From the NCBI RefSeq assembly GCF_020171315.1, contig NZ_JAIUZP010000005.1, forward strand, positions 434,001-498,000: 64,000 nucleotides of DNA, read 5' to 3'. Each line of letters opens with the position of its first letter. Position 1 is the first letter of the stretch. The position numbers and the translations under genes were made by a program. Origin of the DNA: Pseudooceanicola nanhaiensis. Lineage in GTDB: Bacteria > Pseudomonadota > Alphaproteobacteria > Rhodobacterales > Rhodobacteraceae. This document shows, one piece after another, positions 7,588 to 17,495 of the stretch. Under the pieces are notes generated by a model, which was not told where the DNA came from, searched no databases, and saw only the letters and a list, made by a program, of their open reading frames with translations.

Positions 7588-8676
7588 TCACTGCGGGATT
7601 TCGCCCGTCAGGCCTTCGACGTAGAAGTTCATGCCGGCCAGCGTGCCGTCATCGGCCACTTCGCCTTCGGCCAGCCAGTCGCTGCCGTCCTGCTTCTTCA
7701 GCGGGCCGGTGAACGGGTGGTATTCGCCCGCGGCGATGGCGTCGCGCATGGCTTCTGCCTCGGCCTTCACCTCGGCGGGGACCGCGTCGGAGATCTCGCC
7801 GATGCCGACCATGCCGTCACCGATGCCTTCCCAGACGTTGTGGCTTTCCCAGGTGCCGTCCATGGCCGCTTCAACGCGCGACACGTAGTAGGGCGCCCAG
7901 TTGTCGATGATCGACGAGACGCGCGGGGAGGGCGCGTATTCGCTCATGTCGCCCGCCTGGCCGAAGCCGATGACGTTGCCCGCATCCTGCGCGGCGGCCA
8001 GCGGTGCGGTCGAGTCGGTGTGCTGGAAGATCACGTCGGCGCCCTGTTCGATCAGGGTGCGGGCCGCGTCGGCTTCCTTCGCCGGGTCCATCCAGGTGTA
8101 GAGCCAGATGATCTTCATCTCGACGTCGGGGTTCACCTTCTTGGCGTGGATATAGGCCGAGTTGATGCCGCGCACGACTTCGGGGATCGGCACCGAGGCG
8201 ATGTAGCCCAGCACGTTCGACTTGGTCATGTGGCCCGCGATGGTGCCCATGACGGCGCGGCCTTCGTAGAAGCGCGCGGAATAGGCCGAGACGTTGTCGG
8301 CGGTCTTGTAGCCGGTGGCGTGCTCGAACTTCACGTCCGGGAACTTGGCCGCGACGTTGATCGTCGGGTCCATGTAGCCGAAGGAGGTGGTGAAGATGAT
8401 CTTGGCGCCGCCCAGGGCCATCTGGGTCATGGCGCGCTCGGCGTCGGGGCCTTCGGGCACGGATTCCTGGTAGACCAGCTCGACCTTGTCCTCGCCGATC
8501 TCCTCGACCATCTTCAGGGCGGACTCGTGGTGGTGCTGGGTCCAGCCGCCATCATTGATCGGCCCCACGTAGATGAAGCCCACCTTGGTCTTCTCCTGCG
8601 CGAAGGCGGGTCCGGTCATGGCGAGCGGCAGCGCAACGGCGGCTGCGGCCCCTTTCAGAAACGTTCTCTTCTTCAT
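7588..8676 (-). CDS. BMP-family ABC transporter substrate-binding protein
   Basis: 362 residues. Signal peptide MKKRTFLKGAAAA...GPAFA; the ATG at 8676 is preferred because GGGAG lies 6 bases upstream, while the ATG two codons earlier is too close. The mature part belongs to the Med/BMP (basic membrane protein) family of periplasmic nucleoside or purine binders: KVGFIYVGPINDGGWTQHHH at the N-terminus, then IFTTSFGYMDP and HTDSTAPLAAAQDAG. It is the last gene of a leftward run with two permeases, an ATPase and xanthine dehydrogenase genes, which suggests that the ligand is a purine base or nucleoside. Confidence 0.92.
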   Translation of the reverse strand: MKKRTFLKGAAAAVALPLAMTGPAFAQEKTKVGFIYVGPINDGGWTQHHHESALKMVEEIGEDKVELVYQESVPEGPDAERAMTQMALGGAKIIFTTSFGYMDPTINVAAKFPDVKFEHATGYKTADNVSAYSARFYEGRAVMGTIAGHMTKSNVLGYIASVPIPEVVRGINSAYIHAKKVNPDVEMKIIWLYTWMDPAKEADAARTLIEQGADVIFQHTDSTAPLAAAQDAGNVIGFGQAGDMSEYAPSPRVSSIIDNWAPYYVSRVEAAMDGTWESHNVWEGIGDGMVGIGEISDAVPAEVKAEAEAMRDAIAAGEYHPFTGPLKKQDGSDWLAEGEVADDGTLAGMNFYVEGLTGEIPQ

Positions 8677-8705
8677 CTGCATCTCCCGATTATTATTGCA
8701 GGGCC

Positions 8706-9626
8706 TCATTGAGAGGCGTGGAAAGTCCGACCCAGCGAGGCAGGCGCGCCGCTGCGATGGGACGACATGATGACCAGCACGAGGATGGTGATCAGGTATG
8801 GCGACATGGAAAGGTATTCCACGGGGATGGCAAGGCCCGCCGCCTGCAGGTTCAGCTGCAGCACGGTGACCCCGCCGAAGAGGTAGGCGCCCAGAAGGAC
8901 ACGCCAGGGTTTCCAGCTGGCAAAGACCACGAGGGCGAGGGCGATCCAGCCGGTACCGGCGGTCATCCCGTCGACCCACTGCGGCACGCGCAGCAGGCTG
9001 ATGTAGGCCCCGCCCATGCCCGCGCAGGCGCCCCCGAAGAGGATGGCGAGGATGCGGATGCGCCGCACCTTGTAGCCAAGCGCATGGGCCGCGTCGTGGT
9101 TCTCGCCCACGGCGCGCAGGATCAGGCCGGCGCGGGTGAAGCGCAGCAGGGCCCAGACCCCGGCCACGAGGGCCAGGCCCGCGTAGACCATGATGTCATG
9201 GCTGAAGAGGATGCGCCCCAACACCGGCAGGTCGCTCAGCACCGGGATGTCGAGCCGCGCGGAGGGCGGGGGTTTCTTGCCCACGTAGCCCTGCCCGATG
9301 AGGGCCGAGAGGCCGAGGCCGAAGAGCGTCAGAGAGAGGCCCGAGGCGACCTGGTTGGCGAGCGCGTATTGTGTCAGCGCCACGAAGAGCAGCGAGAGCG
9401 CCGCGCCCCCGGCCGCCGCGCCCACGAACCCCAGCAGGGGCGAGCCGGTCTCGACCGCGACGGCAAAGCCGCAGATCGCCCCGGTGATCATCATCCCCTC
9501 GACGCCGAGGTTCAGCACGCCCGCCTTCTCCACCACCAGCTCCCCGATGGCCGCCAGCAGGATCGGCGTGGCCGCCACCATCAGCGAGGCCACCAGCAGG
9601 ACGGGATTGATCGCGCTCAGGTCCAT
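8706..9626 (-). CDS. ABC transporter permease, nucleoside/purine type (second permease)
   Basis: 306 residues, largely membrane spanning (about 8-9 segments), starting MDLSAINPVLLVASLMVAAT. The stretch AAIGELVVEKAGVLNLGVEG is the hallmark of the YufQ/RbsC-like permeases that pair with BMP binding proteins. It forms the transmembrane channel together with the permease encoded just upstream (34-bp gap). Inner-membrane protein; ligand inferred as a purine from the xdh genes in the same run. Confidence 0.92.
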   Translation of the reverse strand: MDLSAINPVLLVASLMVAATPILLAAIGELVVEKAGVLNLGVEGMMITGAICGFAVAVETGSPLLGFVGAAAGGAALSLLFVALTQYALANQVASGLSLTLFGLGLSALIGQGYVGKKPPPSARLDIPVLSDLPVLGRILFSHDIMVYAGLALVAGVWALLRFTRAGLILRAVGENHDAAHALGYKVRRIRILAILFGGACAGMGGAYISLLRVPQWVDGMTAGTGWIALALVVFASWKPWRVLLGAYLFGGVTVLQLNLQAAGLAIPVEYLSMSPYLITILVLVIMSSHRSGAPASLGRTFHASQ

Positions 9627-9660
9627 GGGCCCATGCCTCCGTTGATCTTGTCGATACCGC

Positions 9661-10743
9661 TCATGCCGCGTCCGCCTTGGCGAGCTTCAGCCGGTAGTTG
9701 GTCAGCACGTCCACCATCAGCAGGAAGAACAGGAGCATCCCCTGGAAGACCTGGATCGCCGAGGAGGAAAGCCCCATGCTCGACTGGGCGATTTCGCCGC
9801 CGATATAGGTCAGCGCCATCAGCAGCCCGGCCAGCAGGATGCCCACCGGGTGCAGCCGTCCGAGGAAGGCCACGATGATCGCGGTAAAGCCGTAGCCCGC
9901 GTTGAAGTCGATACTGATCCGCCCCGAGGGGCCCGCGACCTCGAAAAGCCCCGCCATGCCGGCGAGCGCCCCGGCCAGCCCCATGCAGAGCAGCACCAGC
10001 TGCTTGGGCTTCACGCCCGCAAAGCGCGCCGCGCGGGGCGCCTCGCCGGTCAGCCGGATCTGGAAGCCCAGCAGGTGCCGGTTCAGCAGGATATAGGCCA
10101 TGATCACCGCGATCAGCGCGGCGACAACGCCCCAGTGCATCCCCGATCCGGTGATCAGCTCGGCGTTATGGGCGCTCGGGTATTGCTGCAGGTTCCGCGA
10201 TCCCGGGAAGCCATAGCCCTCCGGGTTCTTCAGCAGCCCCAGCGAAACCGAGGCGAGGAACTGCTCGGCCACGTAGACCAGCATGAGCGAAACGAGGATC
10301 TCGTTGGTGCCGAAGATCACCCGCAGCGCCGCCGGGATCATCGCCCAGAGAAGCCCGCCGATCGCGCCGCAGATCACCATCAGCGGGAACAGCCACCAGG
10401 CCTCCAGCGGGTAGAAGGCCAGCGCCACCCCCGCGCCCGCGATGGCCCCCATGATGTACTGCCCCTCGGCGCCGATGTTCCAGATCCCGGCCCGGAAGCC
10501 GAGGCTCAGCCCGATGGCGATCAGCACCAGCGGGGCGCCCTTCACCAGCATCTGCGGCCGGTAGTAGAAGGCAAACTCCCCGAACAGCGGATCCCAGAAG
10601 ATCGTCCGGATCGCCAGCAACGGGTCCTTGCCGAGGAAGGCAAAGAGCAGCCCGCCCACCACCATCGTGGCCACCACCGCCACCACCGGCGCCAGATAGG
10701 CCCAGACCTGCGACGGCTGGCGTCGTTTCTCCAGCTTCAGCAC
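9661..10743 (-). CDS. ABC transporter permease, nucleoside/purine type (first permease)
   Basis: 360 residues. After a short basic N-terminus (MLKLEKRRQPSQ) there are about ten hydrophobic segments. The conserved loop IGLSLGFRAGIWNIGAEGQY identifies the YufP-type partner of BMP systems, and MIPAALRVIFGTNEILVSLM is the coupling region to the ATPase. It lies between the ATPase gene and the second permease. The gap to the ATPase is 126 bp and holds one copy of a GAAATATCC repeat. Confidence 0.92.
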   Translation of the reverse strand: MLKLEKRRQPSQVWAYLAPVVAVVATMVVGGLLFAFLGKDPLLAIRTIFWDPLFGEFAFYYRPQMLVKGAPLVLIAIGLSLGFRAGIWNIGAEGQYIMGAIAGAGVALAFYPLEAWWLFPLMVICGAIGGLLWAMIPAALRVIFGTNEILVSLMLVYVAEQFLASVSLGLLKNPEGYGFPGSRNLQQYPSAHNAELITGSGMHWGVVAALIAVIMAYILLNRHLLGFQIRLTGEAPRAARFAGVKPKQLVLLCMGLAGALAGMAGLFEVAGPSGRISIDFNAGYGFTAIIVAFLGRLHPVGILLAGLLMALTYIGGEIAQSSMGLSSSAIQVFQGMLLFFLLMVDVLTNYRLKLAKADAA

Positions 10744-10770
10744 GTGCCGCGCCCCCCTTCATTTTCTTGC

Positions 10771-10814
10771 CCGAAATATCCTCGGGGGGCCCGGGGGGCA
10801 GACAGCCCCCCGCC
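10771..10814. repeat. GAAATATCC intergenic repeat, copy 1
   Basis: CCGAAATATCCTCGGGGGGC followed by a G/C hairpin GGGGGGC-AGACA-GCCCCCC. The same two blocks occur inside xdhB (14585-14643), and the first block recurs at 31281-31303 and 33627-33647. It sits between the ABC ATPase and permease genes. Confidence 0.8.
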
Positions 10815-10869
10815 TCTCCGCTCGGGAAGGCGCCCGATAAGGGCCTCCCCCGGATGGTGCCGCCTGCCC

Positions 10870-12387
10870 TCAGACATGCGCCACCTCCATCCCGTGCGAT
10901 CCGCCCATCATCAGCCCGATCTCGTCCACCGTCAGCCCCTGCGCCGGGCGGATGTCGCTCAGCCTTCCCTCGTTCAGCGCCGCGAACCGGTCCGAGATCT
11001 CCATCAGCTCGTCGAGGTCCTGCGAGATCACGATCACCGCGGTGCCCCCCGCCGCCAGGTCGAGGATCGCCTGCCGGATCGTTGCTGCGGCGGCAGCATC
11101 CACACCCCAGGTGGGCTGGTTCACCACCAGCACCTGCGGGTCCTGCATCACCTCGCGGCCGATGACGAACTTCTGCAGGTTCCCCCCCGACAGCGCCCGC
11201 GCGGCCACCTCCGGCCCGGGCGTGCGCACGTCGAAGCGGGCGATCACCTCTTCGGCAAAGCTGCGCGCCTTGCCCCATTTCAGGAAGCCGTTCGACATCA
11301 GTCCGCGCCGTTCCGCCCCGGTCAGCAGGGCGTTCTCCGTCAGGCTCATGTCCGGCGCCGCCGCATGGCCCAGCCGTTCCTCCGGCCCGGTCAGCAGCCC
11401 CAGCCGGCGCCGCGCCATCGGCCCCATCCCGCCCACCGGCGTGCCGTCGAACTCCACCATGCCCGGGGCCGAGAGGATCTCGCCCGAGAGTGCGCCCAGC
11501 AATTCGTCCTGACCGTTGCCCGCGACACCCGCCAGCCCCAGAACCTCGCCCGCGCGCACCTCCAGCGTGATGCCCTTCAGGGAGGTGCCGAATTCACCGG
11601 GGCTCTTCACGCTCAGCCCCTTCAGCGCCAGCCGCACCGCGCCCGGGGCCTTGGCCTCGCGCGAGGGGGTGTGCAGCTCGCTGCCCACCATCATCTCGGC
11701 CATGGCCCGCGCGGTGGTCTCCTTGGGCACGCAGGTGCCCACCTTCTTGCCGAGCCGCAGGATCGTCGCCCCGTCGCAGAGCGCCCGGATCTCCTCCAGC
11801 TTGTGCGAGATATAGAGGATCGAGGTGCCCTCATCGCGCAGCTTCATCAGCGTGCGGAAGAGGATCTCCACCTCCTGCGGCGTCAGCACCGAGGTCGGTT
11901 CATCCATGATCAGCAGCTTGGGATCCTGCAGCAGGCAGCGCACGATCTCGACCCGCTGACGCTCGCCCGCGCTCAGGTCGCCCACGGTGCGGAACGGGTC
12001 GAGCGGCAGGCCGTAAAGCTCCGACACCTCCTTGATCCGTCCGGCCAGATCCCGCGGTTTCGGCGGGTTCTCCATGCCGAGCGCGATATTCTCCGCCACG
12101 TTCAGCGCGTCGAAGAGGCTGAAGTGCTGGAACACCATGGCCACGCCCAACTGCCGCGCCATCGAGGGCTCGGCCGGGACATAGGACCGCCCGTCCAGCA
12201 CCATCTCGCCCGCATCCGGCTTCACGAGGCCATAGATCATCTTCACCAGCGTGGATTTCCCCGCGCCGTTCTCGCCCAGCAGGGCATGGACCTCGCCCTT
12301 GCCGATCTCGAAGGAGACATCGTCATTGGCAACCACCCCGGGATAGGCCTTGGTCAGCCCCCGGATCGACAGAAGTGACTGGCTCAC
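10870..12387 (-). CDS. ABC transporter ATP-binding protein, duplicated NBD (nucleoside/purine type)
   Basis: 505 residues with two nucleotide-binding halves. First half: Walker A GENGAGKSTL near 38-47, signature LSAGERQRVEI, Walker B LLIMDEPTSVLTPQE. Second half: a degenerate Walker A region GLAGVAGNGQDELLGALSG, signature LSGGNLQKFVIGREV, and Walker B LVVNQPTWGVDAAAA. This arrangement is usual for sugar/nucleoside importers (RbsA/YufO type). The start is a GTG at 12387 that overlaps the xdhC stop (GTGA), so it is translationally coupled to xdhC. It energises the two permeases downstream. Confidence 0.93.
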   Translation of the reverse strand: MSQSLLSIRGLTKAYPGVVANDDVSFEIGKGEVHALLGENGAGKSTLVKMIYGLVKPDAGEMVLDGRSYVPAEPSMARQLGVAMVFQHFSLFDALNVAENIALGMENPPKPRDLAGRIKEVSELYGLPLDPFRTVGDLSAGERQRVEIVRCLLQDPKLLIMDEPTSVLTPQEVEILFRTLMKLRDEGTSILYISHKLEEIRALCDGATILRLGKKVGTCVPKETTARAMAEMMVGSELHTPSREAKAPGAVRLALKGLSVKSPGEFGTSLKGITLEVRAGEVLGLAGVAGNGQDELLGALSGEILSAPGMVEFDGTPVGGMGPMARRRLGLLTGPEERLGHAAAPDMSLTENALLTGAERRGLMSNGFLKWGKARSFAEEVIARFDVRTPGPEVAARALSGGNLQKFVIGREVMQDPQVLVVNQPTWGVDAAAAATIRQAILDLAAGGTAVIVISQDLDELMEISDRFAALNEGRLSDIRPAQGLTVDEIGLMMGGSHGMEVAHV

Positions 12388-13376
12388 GCGCGCATTTCCC
12401 CCTCGTTCAGGTCTTCGTCCGGGCCCGCCACGGGGTGTTCCACATGCGGCCCCACGGCCCGGCCCACCACTGCACCCGCGCGCAACATCTGCGTCGCCAC
12501 GCCAAGCGCGATGGCCTGCGGGTGCTTGCCGAGCGCCGGGTCCCCGATCGGACAGGCTATCCCTGCGATGGCCTCGGGCCCGTGGCCCATCCCGGCCAGC
12601 CGGTTACGGAACCGCGCCCATTTCGTGGCCGATCCGATCACGCCTGCACGCCCGAAGCCCCGACGCAGCAGCGCATCGCAGAGCGCGAGGTCCAGCGCGT
12701 GGGAATAGGTCAGCACGATATGTTCGGCGTCCCGCGGCGCATGGGCGGCCAGCCGGACCGGATCGGCCACGGGCACCGCCGTGACGCCCTCGGGCACCGC
12801 GTCGGGGAACCGCTCCGCCCCGGTATCGACCCAGGTGACCGCCATCTCCGGCAACGGGGCCAGCACGTTGACCAGCGCCCGGCCCACATGGCCCGCGCCC
12901 CAGATCCAGACCGTGCGGGCGGGCACCAGCACCGGCTCCATCAGCCAGCCGCCCTCTAGCGCCACGTCCACCTCCGCGCCCTGCGCCCGGGCCGCGGCCA
13001 GCCCCCGGCGCAGCGCCAGCGGCATCTCTCCGGCATCGCCCACCGCGCGGGCCACCACCGTCGCGCCCTCTAGCGCCGCCACATCCGCCGCCCAATAGGG
13101 CTCGAAGGCCAGCACGACCGACCCGCCGCAGCATTGGCCCAGTTCCGGCCCCAGCGCGCGCGTCACCAGCCTCGGCGCCTCCAGCGCCCGCGCCATGGCG
13201 ATCGCCTCGTGTTCCAGCGCCCCGCCACCGATGGTGCCCTCAACGCTCCCTGCGGTCACGACCATCGCCGCCCCTGCCTCGCGCGGGGAGGAGCCGCGCA
13301 CCTGCGCGATCACCACGCGCACGGCGCGGCCCTCGCGCGCCACCGCGCGGCTCAGCTGGGCGACATCAAACGCCAT
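12384..13376 (-). CDS. xdhC: Xanthine dehydrogenase accessory protein XdhC
   Basis: 330 residues. XdhC binds molybdenum cofactor, promotes its sulfuration and inserts it into XdhB. The N-terminal XdhC/CoxI domain has VIAQVRGSSPREAGAAMVV, TIGGGALEHEAI and GQCCGGSV; the C-terminal Rossmann-like domain has VWIWGAGHVGRALVNVLAPL and VLTYSHALDLALCDALLRRG, and it ends near IACPIGDPALGKHPQAIALG. It overlaps xdhB by 11 bp upstream and the ABC ATPase by 4 bp downstream, placing maturation and transport genes in one transcript. Confidence 0.95.
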   Translation of the reverse strand: MAFDVAQLSRAVAREGRAVRVVIAQVRGSSPREAGAAMVVTAGSVEGTIGGGALEHEAIAMARALEAPRLVTRALGPELGQCCGGSVVLAFEPYWAADVAALEGATVVARAVGDAGEMPLALRRGLAAARAQGAEVDVALEGGWLMEPVLVPARTVWIWGAGHVGRALVNVLAPLPEMAVTWVDTGAERFPDAVPEGVTAVPVADPVRLAAHAPRDAEHIVLTYSHALDLALCDALLRRGFGRAGVIGSATKWARFRNRLAGMGHGPEAIAGIACPIGDPALGKHPQAIALGVATQMLRAGAVVGRAVGPHVEHPVAGPDEDLNEGEMRA

Positions 13377-15825
13377 CGCGCACCTGCATCACGGCCTTCA
13401 GCACCCGCTCCGGCGTCGCCGGTGCATCCAGTGCCGGATAGCCCGGCCCACAGGCCGCCACCGCATCGGACAGCGCCATCAGCACCGACATGCCCAGCAT
13501 GAAGGGCGGCTCGCCCACGGCCTTGGAGCGATAGATCGTCTCCTCCGGGTTGCGCCCGTCCCAGAGCGCCACGTTGAACACCTCCGGCCGGTCACCGCAG
13601 GCGGGGATCTTGTAGGTCGAGGGCGCATGGGTCCGCAGCCGCCCCTTGCCGTCCCAGACCAGTTCCTCGGTGGTCAGCCAGCCCGCGCCCTGCACGAAGC
13701 CGCCCTCCACCTGCCCGATGTCCAGCGCCGGGTTCAGACTGCTGCCCGCATCGTGCAGCAGGTCGGCCCGCAGGATGCGGTACTCGCCGGTCAGCGTGTC
13801 GATCACCACCTCTGCCACGGCCGCGCCATAGGCGAAGTAGAAAAACGGCCGCCCATGTCCCTTGATCCGGTCCCAGGCCACCTTCGGCGTCTTGTAATAC
13901 CCCGTGGCCGACAGGCTCACCCGGTTCTCGTAGGAGAGTTTCGCGGCCTCGGCGAAGGAGATCACCTCGCCCCCGATCCGCACACTCCCGTCCTCGAAGA
14001 CCACCTCCGCGCGCGTGGTCTGGTAGAGCCCCGCCAGGCAATCCGCCATCCGTGCCCGGATCGTGTCGCAGGCAGCCTTCACTGCCATCCCGTTCAGGTC
14101 CGACCCGGAGGAGGCCGCCGTGGCCGAGGTGTTGGGAACCTTGCCGGTATCGGTCGCGGTGATCCGCACAGCCTCCATGCCCACGCCGAACCGGCTGGCG
14201 GCGACCTGCGCCACCTTCTGGTTCAGCCCCTGTCCCATCTCGGTCCCGCCATGGTTCAGGTGGATCGAGCCGTCCTGGTAGACATGCACCAGCGCCCCCG
14301 CCTGGTTCAGATGGGTCAGCGTGAAGGAAATCCCGAATTTCACCGGCGTCAGCGCGATGCCCTTCTTCAGGATCGGCTGCTCCGCGTTCCAGTCCGCCAC
14401 CGCCGCCCGGCGCGCGGCATAGTCCGAGGTTTCCACCAGCCGCTCGGTCAGCCCGTGCAGGATGAAATCCTCAACCGCCTGCCCATAGGGCGTGGTCTGC
14501 GCGCCCAAAGGCGCCTCGGGGACCGCCGCCACTGTTGCCACATCCGTCGCCCCGCGCGAGGCAGCGTCTTCGTCCATCCGCTGTTCGGAAATATCCTCGG
14601 GGGGGAATGCCGCGTCAGCGGCAGGGGGGGCAGACAGCCCCCCATCCCCGCCCGCCGCAGGCGCATCCGCATCCAGCCCGGACGCCTCCGCATAGTAATT
14701 CACCCGCCGCACCTCCAGCGGGTCCAGCCCGAGGGCATGGGCCACATGGTCCATCACCCGTTCGATCCCCAGCATCCCCTGCGGGCCGCCGAAGCCCCGG
14801 AAGGCCGTCGCGCTCTGCATGTTGGTCTTCAGCCGGTGGCTTTCGATCCGGCAGTGGTCCAGCAGGTAGGCGTTGTCGGCATGCAGCATCGCCCGGTCTG
14901 CCACGGGCAGCGAGAGGTCCATCGACCAGCCGCAGCGGGTGTACTGCCGGAAGTCCACCGCCAGCACGCGCCCGGTCTCGTCGTAGCCCACATCGTAGTC
15001 GATCCGGAAATCGTGCCGCTTGCCGGTGACGACCATGTCGTCGTCGCGGTCATAGCGCATCTTGCAGGGTCGCCCGGTCTTCAGGGCCACCACGGCGCAG
15101 GCGCAGGCCAACGCGTTGCCCTGGCTCTCCTTGCCGCCAAAGCCGCCGCCCATGCGCCGGGTCTCGACCCGGACGGCGTGCATCGGCTGGCCGATGGCCT
15201 CGGCCACCTTGTGCTGGATCTCGGTCGGATGCTGGGTCGAGGACATGACCTGCACCCCGCCATCCTCCATGGGCAGCACCAGCGCGGCCTGTCCCTCGAG
15301 GTAGAAATGCTCCTGCCCGCCCATCTCGATCCGGCCCGCCAGCGTCAGCGGTGCGGCCTCCAGCGCAGCGCTGGCATCGCCCTTCTCGTAGACCCGCGGG
15401 CCCTCTTCGAAGCGGCTGTCGAAATCCAGCGCATCCTCGATGGAAAGCACCGGCGTCTCCTCGGCAAAGACCATTGCCGCCTTGCGGGCGGCGCGGCGCG
15501 CGGCGAGGTGGCTGGTGGCCGCCACGACAAAGACCGCCTGACCGAGGTAATGCACCTCGCCGGTGGCCAGCAGCGGCTCGTCATGGGCCGAGGGTGAAAC
15601 ATCGTTCGCAAAGGGCAGGTCCTCGGCGGTCAGCACCGCCACCACGCCCTCCGAGGCGCGCACCGCGTCGAGGTCGAGGGAGACGAGCTTGCCCGCCGCC
15701 ACCGTGCTCAGCCCGAAGGCCAGGTGCAGCGCATTGGCGGGCAGCGGGATGTCGTCGATATAGCGGGCCGCCCCGGTGACATGGAGTTTCGCGCTGTCAT
15801 GGGGCAGGGGGGAGGAGACGCTCAT
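13366..15825 (-). CDS. xdhB: Xanthine dehydrogenase molybdopterin-binding subunit
   Basis: 819 residues. It holds the molybdenum cofactor and oxidises hypoxanthine to xanthine and xanthine to urate. Visible features: N-terminal [20 protein letters not shown], Moco-binding [19 protein letters not shown], and the catalytic glutamate in [11 protein letters not shown] near the C-terminus. The ATG at 15825 overlaps the xdhA stop (ATGA). Oddity: residues about 378-425, between [10 protein letters not shown] and [11 protein letters not shown], form an Ala/Pro/Asp-rich insert not expected in this family. It is encoded by a copy of an intergenic repeat (14585-14643) that remains in frame, so the protein is about 45 residues longer than usual. 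Confidence 0.95.
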   Translation of the reverse strand: MSVSSPLPHDSAKLHVTGAARYIDDIPLPANALHLAFGLSTVAAGKLVSLDLDAVRASEGVVAVLTAEDLPFANDVSPSAHDEPLLATGEVHYLGQAVFVVAATSHLAARRAARKAAMVFAEETPVLSIEDALDFDSRFEEGPRVYEKGDASAALEAAPLTLAGRIEMGGQEHFYLEGQAALVLPMEDGGVQVMSSTQHPTEIQHKVAEAIGQPMHAVRVETRRMGGGFGGKESQGNALACACAVVALKTGRPCKMRYDRDDDMVVTGKRHDFRIDYDVGYDETGRVLAVDFRQYTRCGWSMDLSLPVADRAMLHADNAYLLDHCRIESHRLKTNMQSATAFRGFGGPQGMLGIERVMDHVAHALGLDPLEVRRVNYYAEASGLDADAPAAGGDGGLSAPPAADAAFPPEDISEQRMDEDAASRGATDVATVAAVPEAPLGAQTTPYGQAVEDFILHGLTERLVETSDYAARRAAVADWNAEQPILKKGIALTPVKFGISFTLTHLNQAGALVHVYQDGSIHLNHGGTEMGQGLNQKVAQVAASRFGVGMEAVRITATDTGKVPNTSATAASSGSDLNGMAVKAACDTIRARMADCLAGLYQTTRAEVVFEDGSVRIGGEVISFAEAAKLSYENRVSLSATGYYKTPKVAWDRIKGHGRPFFYFAYGAAVAEVVIDTLTGEYRILRADLLHDAGSSLNPALDIGQVEGGFVQGAGWLTTEELVWDGKGRLRTHAPSTYKIPACGDRPEVFNVALWDGRNPEETIYRSKAVGEPPFMLGMSVLMALSDAVAACGPGYPALDAPATPERVLKAVMQVRDGV
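14585..14643. repeat. GAAATATCC repeat, copy 2, inside xdhB
   Basis: CGGAAATATCCTCGGGGGGG, then a short hairpin TGCCGC-GTCA-GCGGCA (14608-14623), then the GGGGGGC-AGACA-GCCCCCC hairpin. It shares both outer blocks with the copy at 10771-10814. It is read through in frame as part of xdhB. Confidence 0.8.
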
Positions 15826-17195
15826 GCCGAGACCTCCCGCACGCGCGTCGCCGCGCCGATGTCCTCGAGGAAGTAGCGCGTCAGCATGTTGCGGGCGGCC
15901 TCCAGCCGGTAGGCAGCCGAGGCCCGCATGTCGCTGAGCGGCTGGAAGTCCTCTTCCCAGGCGCTCCACGCCGCGTCGATGGCCTCTTCGCCCCAATCCT
16001 CGCCGATCAGCGCGGCCTCCACGGCGGCGGCGCGTTTCGGGATGCCCGCCATGCCGCCGAAGGCGATGCGGGCGTCGGCCACGCGGCCGTCCTCCAGCGT
16101 CACGTTGAAACAACCGCAGACGGCCGAGATGTCCTGATCGAACCGCTTCGACAGCTTGTAGCAGCCCAGCCGGTCGGGCTGGTGCGGAATGCTGATCGCC
16201 TCGACGAATTCACCCGGTGCCCGGTCCTGCTTGCCATACGCGAGGAAGAAATCCTCCAGCGCGATCTCGCGCCGGGTGTCGCCCTTGCGCAGGTGCAGCC
16301 GCGCGCCAAGCGCGATCAGCGCGGGCGGGCCGTCCCCGATGGGCGAGCCGTTGGCGATATTGCCGCCGATGGTCGCGGCATTGCGCACCTGGACCGAGCC
16401 GTAGCGCGTCAGCATCGCGGCAAAGTCGGGGTAGCGCCCGCTGACCGCCGGGATCAGCTGGCTGATGGTGACGCCGGCCCCGATCACCAGCGCCTCCTCC
16501 GTCTCTTCGATGCCCTGAAGATCGGCGCAGCGATGCAGGAAGGCGACCGGCCCGAGGCGGCGCAGCGCCTTGGTCACATGCAGGCCCAGATCGGTGGCCC
16601 CGCCCACGAGGACGCCCTCGGGATGGGCCGCGTACCAGGCGGCGAGGTCATCGGAGGTTTCCGGCAAGACGGCCTCCGCTTCGGGATCGAAGGGGCGCTC
16701 CAGCAGGGCGCCGGGCAGGGCAGGGACCACGGCGGGCTCGGCCATGGCGGCCTCGGCGGCGCGCACGATGGGGGCATAGCCGGTGCAGCGGCAGAGGTTG
16801 CCCGCCAGCACCTTGTCCACATCGGTCTCGCCGGTGGCATGGGCGGCGGCCAGCGACATGACGATGCCCGGCGTACAGAAGCCGCACTGGCTGCCGTGCT
16901 TGTCGATCATCGCCTGCTGCACCGGATGCAGCGTGCCATCGGGCCCGGCGAGGCCTTCGACCGTGGTGACGGATTTGCCGTGCAGCTGGGGCAGGAAGAG
17001 GATGCAGGCATTCACGGCCCGGGGCCCGTGTTCATCGGTGACCATCAGCGTGCAGGCGCCGCAATCGCCCTCGTTGCAGCCTTCCTTGGTGCCGGTCAGC
17101 CCCCGGATCTCGCGCAGCCAGTCGAGCGTCGTGACCGTCGGATCGGTCACGTCCATCTCCACCCGCTCTCCGTTCAGAAGAAAGGAGATCTCCAT
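15822..17195 (-). CDS. xdhA: Xanthine dehydrogenase small subunit (2Fe-2S, FAD)
   Basis: 457 residues. It passes electrons from the molybdenum site to NAD+ through two [2Fe-2S] clusters and FAD. Cluster ligands C40, C45, C48 and C64 ([18 protein letters not shown]) and C104, C107, C135, C137 ([20 protein letters not shown]) are all present. The FAD domain contains [15 protein letters not shown] and [18 protein letters not shown]. The ATG at 17195 has AAGGAGA just upstream and starts the ferredoxin fold; an in-frame ATG 14 codons earlier adds a basic tail not expected. It is the first gene of the purine run. Confidence 0.95.
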   Translation of the reverse strand: MEISFLLNGERVEMDVTDPTVTTLDWLREIRGLTGTKEGCNEGDCGACTLMVTDEHGPRAVNACILFLPQLHGKSVTTVEGLAGPDGTLHPVQQAMIDKHGSQCGFCTPGIVMSLAAAHATGETDVDKVLAGNLCRCTGYAPIVRAAEAAMAEPAVVPALPGALLERPFDPEAEAVLPETSDDLAAWYAAHPEGVLVGGATDLGLHVTKALRRLGPVAFLHRCADLQGIEETEEALVIGAGVTISQLIPAVSGRYPDFAAMLTRYGSVQVRNAATIGGNIANGSPIGDGPPALIALGARLHLRKGDTRREIALEDFFLAYGKQDRAPGEFVEAISIPHQPDRLGCYKLSKRFDQDISAVCGCFNVTLEDGRVADARIAFGGMAGIPKRAAAVEAALIGEDWGEEAIDAAWSAWEEDFQPLSDMRASAAYRLEAARNMLTRYFLEDIGAATRVREVSA

Positions 17196-17495
17196 ATGTT
17201 TCTTCCGCCGCGTTACCCTGTTTGACCGGAAACACACCCCTTCGATGCGGCGTAGAAGGGCGCTGGCCTTGTTGTTTTCAGACTACAGAAAAGAGGCAGA
17301 TTCGAAACCGCGCAAGAGTTTCCTGCTCAAAGGCTGGGCGGACCCTGCGGAAACGCTCATGAATTCAGCGTGGTGGCGGGGCGCGCCGCCTGTGCGGAAG
17401 GCGCCCCCTGCGGCGAAGAAATCAAGGGCCGGGCGCTGCGCCGGGGCTGGCAGGACGCCACTGCGAACGCCCCGCGCGCGGCCTCGCAGCCCTGT
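17196..17495. other. Non-coding stretch upstream of xdhA
   Basis: About 300 bases with no convincing gene. It must contain the xdhA promoter, but I see no clear sigma-70 boxes. The part beyond 17360 is very GC rich with short Ala/Gly-type codon noise in all frames. Confidence 0.5.

Noticed and set aside
15826-16113. N-terminal extension of XdhB
   Set aside because: It is an out-of-frame reading of xdhA; the ATG overlapping the xdhA stop starts the conserved domain.
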